DNA of 64,000 bases. It comes from Nemertoderma westbladi (taxonomy: Eukaryota; Xenacoelomorpha; Nemertodermatida; Nemertodermatidae). Positions 34,339 to 44,079 of the stretch are shown here, one piece after another (within the stretch, counting starts at the first letter, position 1; each line of letters opens with the position of its first letter). The notes under the pieces are model-generated. The model saw only the letters and a program-made list of their open reading frames with translations, ran no database searches and was not told where the DNA came from. The stretch is taken from assembly GCA_032718475.1 (NCBI GenBank), contig JAUCBJ010006790.1, positions 1 through 64,000 on the forward strand, in the 5' to 3' direction. Made by a program: the position numbers and the translations under genes.

Positions 34339-37300
34339 ATGGAGAGGGATATTAGAGCGCAACCGCGCAGAGGATTTACTGCCAGAGAGGAGGCGGAGCT
34401 ACCATTCGCGCGACCAGGATGTAAAGACTCTAACGTTTACTACCATGGGCGGTCCGTGATGGAGCTGAACGGGAAGTACAAACCAAGTTATGATAAAGAA
34501 TTACGGAGAGAAAGAATGAGAGCGTTGGGGGACCGGATGGAAGTCTTGCGGAGAGAGTATCGCACGCGGTATCCCTACGACTTCGCTTTGGACGTGTGCG
34601 ACATTAGCGCAGATCCGGACGAGGAAATCGCACGACTATACCATATGAATATGTATTTACGACATGAGGAGCCTCTACCTGCAGTCCGAGACCAGTTCGA
34701 CGGAATGCATCTGTATCGGAGGACTCGAGGTGAGGATCAGGAGACGCTGAAAGTCTTCAGCGTGTACAAGCTCTTCTACAAGTGTGGTGAATGCATGAAT
34801 AAACAGGACGTGGCGATTCCCGACCGATTAGACGAGCAACATCCGGAACCGATATTAACGCGATGTCCAGCTCACCAATTCCTTAGATACAACGAGGGAG
34901 GTTACCCGATGAGCAACCCGATGATCAGTATCGACTTCAGCAGAAAGCGACCTCCGAGACTCATTACGCCGACCATTACGACATTAGATCCGTATACGGA
35001 GATTAAACCCTGTTCGACACCCAGTTTGATAGAGACGGCAGCAGCCATTTCGCTGTACCGAGCCTACAAGGATCTAGAGGCGCGGCGCGAAGCGGCGCGG
35101 GACTCGGGTACCAAACCCGCGGGTTTGGAGCTCTCGAGTCCCTGGACTACGTTTACTTCACCTCACCGAATGAGAAGCCTCACGCCTGAGCATCAGGACG
35201 ACATAGACGCGTTGCGGCAGGAGGAGCGAGCGGCGAAGGCGAAAGAGTTATTTGAGAACAGGATAGCGGAGTATAATAAGACCGCGGATAGACATCAAGA
35301 GGAGACGAGGAGAGTGACCGGATTTGTTCCACAGGTCGTATCTCAACCCGGACCGGTGTATTATTCCGACGGCACCGAACCTGCGATATTAGTAGATCAT
35401 CCGGAGTCGCGAGAAGCGATACGATTCTTGCCGATGGTAAGAATGGCGGACCATTGGAACGTTGACTGTCTACGGGAAGTTTTATGCGCGAAGTTCTTGC
35501 GTGATGTCCCAATGCAGATCACAGATTATGACACGTTGGATAAGATTGGAGCTCCGGGGAAGGAGAGTAAGCTATTCGGATGGTTGGATAAGTACATCAA
35601 GGTATGGGTCGCGGTGGCTACATTCCCAGACGACGAGGAGGTAGACCAGATGTGGCTGAGGAGGAAGGGTTCTTATACCCGATATGATGACCACAAGGCT
35701 ATCGAGCGCATGTGGACCCCATCAGACGAGATTCAGCGTCAGTGGAGGAAGACGGAGGAATCGCTGCAGGATTGGAGGGTGATGTTCTACGACAATGAAG
35801 GAGGGTCCCATCAGGAATGTTTGACCAGCAAGTGTATTCAAATTCGTGCGGCCGATGGTGTGACTCATGTGTTTATGCGTGTGAGGGCGGATCGAGAGAG
35901 ACCGGAGCCCATCATAACGACACAATATCGGAAAGGGAAGGATCCTAGGGAACAGATTTTGGAGGTATGCAGGCGAGGAGGTATGCACGGAGCGGAGCGT
36001 ATCGACGCCAGGATGTTACCAAAGAAAGTTAGAGAGGCTATTCTCAACCAAGATTACGTCAAGGTGGGATCGGGAGTCCAGAGCGATTTGGAGAGCGACT
36101 TCAACGCCATGACTGATCTGGAAGATAGATTGCCGAGACCGTTTGTCGACACCAAGCTATTGTTGCTATGGGCACAGGATATTGGAATTTATAGGGAGTA
36201 TCCCAACTCTGCCAAGACTGGTATGGGCTTTATAGCACACTTGTTGTATAATTGGGACTTTAAGTTAAAGACGCAAAAGAAGTATGAGGAGGCGTATGGC
36301 GAATACAACACTCCACCGGGAGCGGAGTTCAAATCCCACTTCAAGCGGCAAGCGTTAGTGTATTGGAACATTTGCGCGCCACCCCGTGCGTCGCTACAAT
36401 ATTATTTGGTGCTTGAGTCGAACACGGTGACTTGTTTATTAGCGGATATCGTTGCGCGAGTTTTGAAGTGTCATCCATTGGTATTTGGAGGAGATCAATA
36501 CGTTCGCTCGAAAGGGGGAATCCAATCCGACGTGATGAAGCGTTTCTTAACCCCGTTCTTCAACCAATCGTTAGAGAATACGTCGATGATTAGGAGAGGA
36601 TTAGCGATATTCGAAGGAGTATATCGACAGAACATCGGAGATTTGGGAGACCGACCGTCGATGGAATATCCGACGCCAGAAGCTTTGGAGAAGTGGTTCG
36701 GGAATCAAACCCGCGGGTTTGGTACTCCCTTCCACTCGGAGGCTGATAGACCTGTTAAGGAGGGCTGGCCGGAAACGTTAGTAGAGGTGTTCGGAGTAGA
36801 TCTTCCGGTGGAGAAGACATATCCGAAACGAACGCGGGAGGAAATATTGGAGATAGAGGACAAGGGCGAGGATGTTTACTTTGTTCCGGATCGACAACCG
36901 TTGACTGGAGAGGACGACATCGTATTAGACATTGGGAAGGAAGGAAGTGCGAAACCGATTGGAGACCTCATATACGAGAGGGCCTGGTTTCCACAAGCGC
37001 GTAGGTGCAAGTTGTGCGGCAGCACAAGGCACAATCTAAAGTCGTGCGACGCGGTAGTGGAGGCGGCACATAAAGTCTGTCGTTGGTGTAATGAGACCGA
37101 CCATTCGTTTCACACGTGCACCGTCTTCATTTCTCAATGTGGATATTGTGGGGTAAAGGGACATCGTAGCGCGAGATGTCAGCTGCGAGATGATTCCTTT
37201 CAAAACCATAGCGCTAACCTACTTCGTGAGATGTTAGACAAGTGGGAGAGTGTGGCGGATTACCATATTCAAGCGCAGATGCGTTGGTTACCATTTAAAG

Positions 37301-37779
37301 CGGGATATGGGTTTTGGGCGGTAGACCCATCGCATGTTGCGTACGAGCCATATCTACAATCGCTACCACAATATCAGGAGCTCATCCTAACTGCTCAAGA
37401 CCTTCCACAAAACACTGGAGTTATCGTAGTTCGAGAGTACTTCAGACAATTGAACATGGACAATAAGTACACATGGAACTTCGTTGCTATTTGCGATCGC
37501 ATCACGAAGGGTGTATTTACGGAGACTAGAAAAGTGGTACGCGCGCGAGGTGATTGGAGGATGGCGGCTATACAATACCGCAACGAATTCTTGTTGACTC
37601 ATGTGCCAGTGGGTTCATTGACCGCCGAGAGGATACAGGAACAAAGGATCGCAGCGACCACAGCGACGACCGCTGGAGCTCAAGGCTCGCGGAAAGAACC
37701 AGGAGGAGGGGTCCAAGACAAGCGTCAAGTCAAGGACGATCACTACCATTCGATACCTAAAGAGGTGAGGTCTCTATAG
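34339..37779 (+). CDS. E2 ORF3: DEDD 3'-5' exonuclease-like domain plus three CCHC zinc knuckles
   Basis: An intact 1146-residue frame starting at an ATG. Residues 1-330 are a domain I do not know from other families but which recurs in the sister element (pairs 'FYKCGEC' and 'RCPAHQFLRY', later 'TLDPYTEI'). Residues ~475-710 follow the motif order of RNase D/WRN-type exonucleases. Exo I is Asp485-Asn-Glu487 in 'MFYDNEGG' followed by 'KCIQI'; Exo II is Asp583 in 'VKVGSGVQSDL'; then come 'FVDTKLLLLWA' (602-612) and an Exo III-like 'YYLVLES' (688-694) with Glu693 where Asp is usual. Three CCHC knuckles follow (Cys890-Cys903, Cys914-Cys927, Cys934-Cys947), then a C-terminal ~190 residues without motif. 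No signal peptide or membrane segment is seen, so it is not an env. It sits where env would be, between integrase and the 3' LTR. Inference: a nuclease acting on element RNA, cDNA or host nucleic acid. The domain call rests on motifs only. Confidence 0.7.
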   Translation: MERDIRAQPRRGFTAREEAELPFARPGCKDSNVYYHGRSVMELNGKYKPSYDKELRRERMRALGDRMEVLRREYRTRYPYDFALDVCDISADPDEEIARLYHMNMYLRHEEPLPAVRDQFDGMHLYRRTRGEDQETLKVFSVYKLFYKCGECMNKQDVAIPDRLDEQHPEPILTRCPAHQFLRYNEGGYPMSNPMISIDFSRKRPPRLITPTITTLDPYTEIKPCSTPSLIETAAAISLYRAYKDLEARREAARDSGTKPAGLELSSPWTTFTSPHRMRSLTPEHQDDIDALRQEERAAKAKELFENRIAEYNKTADRHQEETRRVTGFVPQVVSQPGPVYYSDGTEPAILVDHPESREAIRFLPMVRMADHWNVDCLREVLCAKFLRDVPMQITDYDTLDKIGAPGKESKLFGWLDKYIKVWVAVATFPDDEEVDQMWLRRKGSYTRYDDHKAIERMWTPSDEIQRQWRKTEESLQDWRVMFYDNEGGSHQECLTSKCIQIRAADGVTHVFMRVRADRERPEPIITTQYRKGKDPREQILEVCRRGGMHGAERIDARMLPKKVREAILNQDYVKVGSGVQSDLESDFNAMTDLEDRLPRPFVDTKLLLLWAQDIGIYREYPNSAKTGMGFIAHLLYNWDFKLKTQKKYEEAYGEYNTPPGAEFKSHFKRQALVYWNICAPPRASLQYYLVLESNTVTCLLADIVARVLKCHPLVFGGDQYVRSKGGIQSDVMKRFLTPFFNQSLENTSMIRRGLAIFEGVYRQNIGDLGDRPSMEYPTPEALEKWFGNQTRGFGTPFHSEADRPVKEGWPETLVEVFGVDLPVEKTYPKRTREEILEIEDKGEDVYFVPDRQPLTGEDDIVLDIGKEGSAKPIGDLIYERAWFPQARRCKLCGSTRHNLKSCDAVVEAAHKVCRWCNETDHSFHTCTVFISQCGYCGVKGHRSARCQLRDDSFQNHSANLLREMLDKWESVADYHIQAQMRWLPFKAGYGFWAVDPSHVAYEPYLQSLPQYQELILTAQDLPQNTGVIVVREYFRQLNMDNKYTWNFVAICDRITKGVFTETRKVVRARGDWRMAAIQYRNEFLLTHVPVGSLTAERIQEQRIAATTATTAGAQGSRKEPGGGVQDKRQVKDDHYHSIPKEVRSL

Positions 37780-38579
37780 GGGTGTCGAAAACAGGCGGCG
37801 GCGGACTCGTGAGGGTCTGGGGGCACGTTAAATTTGGTATATAGTGCAAGGGAGTCACTGAAGGCCCTCGTGTCTAGCGAACCATGAATTGCCATGGTGC
37901 CGTGGTTCCGTCTAGTCGGCATGTTGCCGTACTGCCAGTCCTGTACACAGTAGGGGTGGTGGCATGGCGTGATTTGTGGTTCATGTGGTGTGAACTGTGA
38001 TTTGTATGTGGGCGATCAGTGGCAGTTGCTTGGGGCTCGGATGGGTTTCCTTTGACCATCAGCTGTTCCGTTTTTTTGATACTATATGTTATTGTCTCCA
38101 TGTTCAGCTGATTGGTTTTTGGGATTTGTTTGGGCCTTTGAGTTTTCTGTTGCTGTGGGTACGTGAGTACACGTGATTGTATGTATGGCCACTGCGAGTG
38201 AGTGTGGGAAACCTTGCCAGTTGGCTCAGTCGCCGCTGGTATTAGTAGGACCATATTTTACTGCGCCCTAGCATACTTTGTGCACACAAAGTTATTTTGC
38301 CCTGACGGCAAAATAAGGTACTCTCGACTCTCATGTTCTCTCTAGTCGATACAACTAGTCCCTCTCGATTTTGACACCGATTTTGTCTTTCCCGATTATG
38401 TCCTCTGTGTGTGCATGGTATGTGTCCAATTTGTGTACTTGATATTGTGAACATCTGTTGAGTACACGTGTACAGTGACTGGTAAGTGGTTACTTGTTCA
38501 GTAGCTTTTGAGCTACAGACAGTATTGTTTTTTCAGGTGAAAACGAGTCAAAATTCCATGTTGGGTAGCGCAAGCCCAC
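37780..38579 (+). other. Spacer between ORF3 and ORF4
   Basis: 800 bp with no supported gene. Minus-strand frames (37874-38454) are Thr/His-rich and lack domains. Confidence 0.5.
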
Positions 38580-39188
38580 ATGGGACAAGACCGTCGGTTA
38601 GGCCCAAGGGCGACCTTGGTGCTCGATCGCTATCGACTGGTCCACCTGCCGGTTGACTCTCTGAGTTGGCTCAATGTACAGTCAGGCCACAGTAAGTTGA
38701 CAGTAGCCGACCATCTGGCTACACGTTCGACGAGCTGTGCCGGTGTGATCGGGGAATTGAAAATTGAACCCGGGAAGCATCGGGCCATCCCCCGGCCCGG
38801 TCTGATAATAACATCAGTCGGACTGGCCCCAGGGGTGGTGGAAAGGTGTCCGCCTCGTGGGTGCGCCTCGGGGAGGAGCCCAGAAGGACACAAGCGTATA
38901 GAAGCGCAACGATTGCAGCGTAAGGCGCAGGGAGCGTCGGAGAAGGCGCGAGCGCAACTGCATAAGGAAGAGTTGGCGGAAGCGACCACGGGAGCGCGAC
39001 AATTGGGACGAGGCCGAGGGAGAAGTACCAGCCGAGAATCTGTCGGGGCTGAGGGAACGTCGTCGCCGGTTCCGGGGAGTGACGCCTCACGGACGCCGTC
39101 AACGGAGTCGACTGGAGGTAGATTAGTGTATCTGGGAAGGGGGCGGAAGAGAGGAGCGAGCCCAAAGAACCCAGGAGCGGGTCGATAA
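38580..39188 (+). CDS. E2 ORF4: small basic Arg/Gly/Ser-rich protein
   Basis: 202 residues from an ATG. No recognisable domain. The middle (residues ~95-145) is helical and charged, and the C-terminus is rich in Arg, Gly and Ser ('GRGRGRSTSRES', 'GRGRKRGAS'), like nucleic-acid-binding or nuclear-targeting tails. A similarly placed basic segment ends the third-ORF region of the sister element (49183-49599, 'KKLHKCRSRKKD'), which supports a real gene or a second exon of ORF3. An opposite-strand frame of like length (38630-39193) is probably its shadow, but codon evidence cannot fully separate them. Confidence 0.5.
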   Translation: MGQDRRLGPRATLVLDRYRLVHLPVDSLSWLNVQSGHSKLTVADHLATRSTSCAGVIGELKIEPGKHRAIPRPGLIITSVGLAPGVVERCPPRGCASGRSPEGHKRIEAQRLQRKAQGASEKARAQLHKEELAEATTGARQLGRGRGRSTSRESVGAEGTSSPVPGSDASRTPSTESTGGRLVYLGRGRKRGASPKNPGAGR

Positions 39189-39313
39189 TACATTATAGCA
39201 CAGGGCGACAGACTCTAGATATATACATCATCGTCGCTCTGATGTATGTTGTAGCATTTGGAAATCTTCGACTAGACTCGTATACACTAGTTGAGCTATT
39301 TGAATTTATATTA

Positions 39314-39332
39314 TGAAAGAGGCGAAGGAAGT
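39314..39332 (+). promoter_or_regulatory. Candidate polypurine tract of E2
   Basis: The tract GAAAGAGGCGAAGGAAG is followed by TGATTGGGGAG, which fits plus-strand priming next to an LTR beginning with TG. If correct, the E2 LTR starts near 39332 and the left copy has lost its first ~300 bp. Inference only. Confidence 0.4.
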
Positions 39333-39635
39333 GATTGGGGAGACAAACCTGCGGGTTTGGCTTACTCCTTTCACTTGCCCTATCAAATTTTTATATATTT
39401 GATTTTGTATGTAGTAATCATTATGTAGTAGAACGAAAGAGAAACAATATTTTGTAAATTTAATTTGTATGTAATAATCGTTAAACAGTGAGAGAGATAA
39501 TATTTGTAAATTTAATTTGTATGTAATTCATTATGCAATATCTATAGCAATATTTGTAAATAGTAGGACCTATAGTATCAAGTATTTAGATTGGTTGGAA
39601 GAAATTTATTTTGTTTTGTATACATCACCTTATAC

Positions 39636-41875
39636 TCTTCTACAATTGGAGGGAAACATTGTATGATTTCCCTTGGAGCGGTGTTACGGTATATGGCGCT
39701 GTATCCATATTATTAGTCATCATGCAGTATGTAATATTAGTCCGTTATGCAGTATGCAATATTAGTCCGTTATACTGTACGTAATATTAGTCCATTGTGC
39801 AGCATGATATTTTAGATAAGGCATAATAACGCAGTGGTATTTAGGTAGGGAAATCAAAACGCCCATATATTTGAAACCATCCATTTTGTATAGTATGTAG
39901 CCCTACCTACGTAATTTTGTATTAGGATATATGTAGATAGTTCCAGGGTAGCGAGTTTATTCGGACCCTGGATTTTGTGCTTGCTGATATTAGTTTGATA
40001 GGGCTAGCATATAGGGACGCCGTCCTGGCCATTCAGCAGCCAGAGACGTGAACCATTACCATATATGGTAATAATTTGAGCAATAGGGCTACAATCCGGC
40101 CTCCTTATTGGATTAACTGCTTCCAGGTTGGTCTAATGCTAGCATGGACTGGAGAGCCAATAGGAGAGCGATTGAGTCACCCTATTGAATCATCCCATCC
40201 GGATCACCTATAAATTGGCGGTGTGCCGGTAGAGCCTATCAATCGATTCAACCTTCACTGCTGTTGTACTTGCTGAGCTGTCTCTATTCAATTTTGACGG
40301 ATTTTAGAGTATTTTTGCAATTTGATTAATTTCTTGAAATGATTTGCTAGTGCGATTACTCTTGCTTGTGTTTCTCAATTAATTCCTTCGATTACTGCTA
40401 ATTACAACTGAACTATGATTTCTACTTTTGATTAATGGTTCTATGTGATTCTTTCCTGCGCAATAATCCTAAGGGATTTCTGAGACTGTCAGACTTTGTG
40501 ATTTGCATGCGCCGCTACGGTAGCTATTAGCGTAATGGAGGGCTAAGGCGCCAGCGGGCGGTGGGCACATCGGGGGGTTGGGCGACTAAGGGAGAGCGGA
40601 GGATTCAAAGCGAGCAACGCTGGCATGGGGTCACCGTTGCGGTCGGGAAGTTAACGCTGTGGTACGCAGACCAATCGCCGGTACGGTAATTAGGGGGCTG
40701 ATGATCCAGGTTTCGTCTCTATTTAGTATTAGGGGGGCAGGAATCAGGTTAGTTAGGAGTCCTATATGTACCCGGGAGAGGCCTGCACGTATCATAACGT
40801 TTCGAACGTTGAGCGTGTAGTACGAATAGTGAGTCGCATAATTGTGGGCTATACAGTAGTTAACTGCATAATTGCGAACTGTGATTGCTGACGCTGATTG
40901 GTGTGTTACTGAAGTGTGCCTATGATTGTGAATGTTTAGGTAGGCGCTCTTTTCTCTTTGATTGATTTCTATTTCTTAGTTACAACAATTAGTTACTGAT
41001 TAGGTCAAAGTAATACGGCAATTTAGGCTATTACTAGCGAAACCTGTTGCGTGATAAATTAGAATTACGTATTCTGGAACTCTTAGTAATTAGTACGCTG
41101 TTAAATATTTGTGACTGTAATTGATTAGTAAAATTAAGAATTAGTACGCAGCATAGCGGAGAGTAGCTAAAGTAATAATTAAGAGTACTGTAAACTATTC
41201 GCGCTGAGCGGTTATTTGCATTAGCGGACAATCAGCTAGAACGCACTATTCGGTACGCACGAAACGCTAGTGATTTGCTGGCCTAAAGCCAGCTGCAGGC
41301 AATTTTAGACCCAGAGTGGTACTATCCACGAGAGACAATTACTGTACCATTTTTGATATTTTAAATATTCTCGCATTCACACATTACGTTAGAGAAACCC
41401 CCAGTATTCGCGATTAGAAAAGACGTAGGTAATAGCGTGCTTTAATAGTGATAGAATTAGGCGTAAGAATACTCTGAGTGCAAGGCCTCTCGCACTCGTC
41501 TTAAGTAAGCTTAGGGAGCCGACTCGGGTTTATTGTTTTGGTTATTCCTGCGTGGCTCATAGATTCGAACAGTTAGCTCTCTATTGAGCAATCGGTAGAG
41601 AAAGGAACAAGCGATTTTGCAGGAGTTGTGTAAAATTAGTAAATATATTAGCGGACGGCAGATTAGCGCCATCCAACGGTAAGTAGCGGTTTTGTATTTA
41701 GCAACCTTTACAATTTAGTAATATCACGCTCCTGATCCCCTTTACTTAACAGTAGAGCAGTCTTTGTGTCTTATTGGTTAGGCGAGAGCTCATTAGGTTG
41801 GCAGAAGGATATTAACGGGTATTGGTCTGTTCAACAGTTCTGCTGTTAGTATAGAGGTCGCGGTTGTTTATCAGT
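39636..41875 (+). repeat. E2 right LTR (shared part)
   Basis: Copy of 19456-21695. On its left a purine-rich tract lies about 300 bp upstream (39314-39331). On its right it abuts the E1 leader with no target duplication. Confidence 0.88.
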
Positions 41876-42865
41876 AGGGATAAACTTGGGGATATGAATG
41901 TTGCGAATAATCGCATAAACTCTGAATAATAAATATTACGCTACGCACACAGACTACTCAAACAAAATGCAGACCAAATACTGACAGACTACTATCAAGC
42001 CTAAACAAACTACGGTATATGCAGACTCCGAAATGGTTAGTTAGTATGCGTTCTAACCGAGTAGTACGACTTATTCTTTCAGAGGGGGTTTACCTCACAG
42101 CACTGGAAGCCCCTACGTTCCTAACGGGCACTTTATCGGACATACACTCTACACACAACGCAATCCTTCAGACCTAACAACAGCCAGGCAAAATCCAGCC
42201 TACAAATTATCTAAATAAGAAATATTACGCTACCCGTACAGACTACATAAACAAAATACAGACCAAACGCTGGCAGACTACTATCAAGCCTAAATAAACT
42301 ACAGTATATGCAGACTCCGAAATGGTTAGTTAGTATGCGTTCTAATCTAGTAGTACGACTTATTCTTTCAAAGGGGGTTTACCTCACAGCACTTGAAGCC
42401 CCTACGTTCCTAACTAGCACTTTATCGGACAGATGCTCTACACTACACACACTGCAATCCATTCAGACTTAACAACAGTCAGACAACTATCCAGCCTACA
42501 AATTATCTGTACAATCTGGGCAGGCTTACACGGCCTTCTACTCAATATCAACTTACAGGCAAATAAAACTAACAGAAATAAGTAAACTATACAAAGGAAT
42601 GAGGGGTGATCAATCCCTAATCCCCTAGCAGCCTACAATATACAATATCACAATCGAAATAGTACTGCTGTACCTGTACTGTTGTAAGTACCGGTCCGGG
42701 TGATCAGGCAGTCAGGCCTACTGGTCACCGGTCGACCGGTACTTTCGACGACTCGATTGCTTACGCCGCAATCAGAAGTTTAACAAACTGTTATTGTTCT
42801 TACCAGAACAATATTAAACTGTATTTATTGCCTACACTGCAATCAAGAATTTTACAAACTGTTAT
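41876..42865 (-). other. E1 leader region next to the 5' LTR
   Basis: Homologous to 58645-59323, the leader of the sister element. Here a ~290-bp segment is tandemly duplicated (anchors 'AAATATTACGCTAC' near 41931 and 42218, 'CTCCGAAATGGTTAGTTAGTA' near 42027 and 42316), while the sister has one copy. No coding frame. A primer-binding site was not recognised. Confidence 0.7.
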
Positions 42866-44079
42866 TGTTCGCGCTTTTAAGACCTTTGGCAGTTTAACCC
42901 GCCAAATCTATATGTCTTCTAGGTTATAAATCTACTTTAGCCTAGGACAAGTATTGAACACCTATAATAATTCTAACATTAGCCGAAGCCAGTCTGTGCG
43001 CGACCATTCACCCGCTGGATATACCCGGGAGACTGGATTCGGATGCTTTAATTTGATTGCGGTGCAGGCCTACCGTACTATTCGATTGATCATTAATATA
43101 TAATCTCTGACAAATATTATTCACTTTCGGGAAATATTAGAAGTTCCTTTAGGACGTGGCGCTCTATCTATTTAAACAGAGCTATGACTTACACTATACA
43201 CAACGGTATGTCTTATAGATCACCAAAGTGCATTCTTTAGGAAATGCTTTGTTACTCGGTCAAGCACACACAGACTATTGCACACAACTGCACACTGAAT
43301 TGCCGATATTCACTGATTTTAATCATATATAAAGAGAATAACAACCGACATTTGTAGGGCCTATTAAGTAGCATTGAACTCATTACAAACCACGATAATG
43401 TATGTCGCAAATTGTTATATGTAACCGGTCTCTCTAACCTTAGTGTATCAAGAAGATTGGGGTTTCGGATCGTTATCAATATTCTTCCCAATAATAATAT
43501 GTAAACGAACGATACAATTAACAACACAGTAAATAGCAGTAAATAATGCGGCGAAAAGCAGTTTACGTCAGGGTGCTTAATCAGGTGCCTGACAAGCAAG
43601 AGTACTTAACCAAAATAACAGTTTGATGATCTTATAATTAAAGACGCTCTAATGTTAGAAAACATTCCACGGCCGGTGTTCTTAGGCGTGGGGGAAACGT
43701 CAGTACTGAATCATGGGATTCTGCTGTACAGCTTTTACACAAAGGGAAAATCTCTGATTGGTCGAACTGACGTGGACACTGCTGATAGATGTCGTCATTT
43801 GAGCTGAGCAGAACAAAGAACCAAGGCTCCGTGCAGAGGCTCCACGTGTACAGCTCAGCTATTAGCTGTCGTCATAGTAACTACACTGTTTCAAGAGTAT
43901 TTCGGCTTTTGCGTCATAGAATTGCTAATTATGTCCGCTAAAGTACACATACAGAATGAATGGCCTTTTATGTCCACTAAAACACTGGTACAGTAAGGAA
44001 ACGGCTTTTATGTCCGTTAAAACACCTACAGAGTACTTTACGGGGAAAATAACCAGCTAATTCCGCAAAAGCTTTTACA
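42866..44079 (-). repeat. E1 right (5') LTR, complete, 1214 bp
   Basis: It runs from TGTTCGCG to GCTTTTACA on the plus strand; in coding orientation it reads 5'-TGTAAAAGC...CGCGAACA-3', i.e. TG...CA. The U3 end has diverged direct repeats ('TTATGTCCRCTAAA', near 43930, 43970 and 44010) that could be enhancer-like. GTAAT follows directly. Confidence 0.9.

Larger units (their letters stand above)
19456..41875 (+). mobile_element. E2: giant (22.4 kb) young BEL/Pao-like element bounded by 2240-bp direct repeats
   Basis: Direct repeats 19456-21695 and 39636-41875 are the same length and differ at about three positions by eye, so E2 is much younger than E1. Between them, all on the plus strand, lie gag (26122), protease-RT-RNase H (27854), integrase (to 33568), ORF3 (34339-37779) and a basic ORF (38580). 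A Crypton and satellite DNA sit in the leader (22.4-25.6 kb). The shared repeat ends (TCTTCTAC ... TTTATCAGT) are not TG...CA and no 5-bp target duplication is visible. Probably the left copy is cut at its 5' side and the right copy at its 3' side, and the true LTR is longer than the shared part. Confidence 0.8.

Noticed and set aside
34339-37779. Envelope gene, expected from the position between integrase and LTR
   Set aside because: No signal peptide, no transmembrane segment and no furin-like site; nuclease-like motifs and zinc knuckles instead.
38630-39193. 187-codon minus-strand ORF opposite ORF4
   Set aside because: Probable shadow of the GC-rich basic ORF on the plus strand, which matches the element's coding direction.
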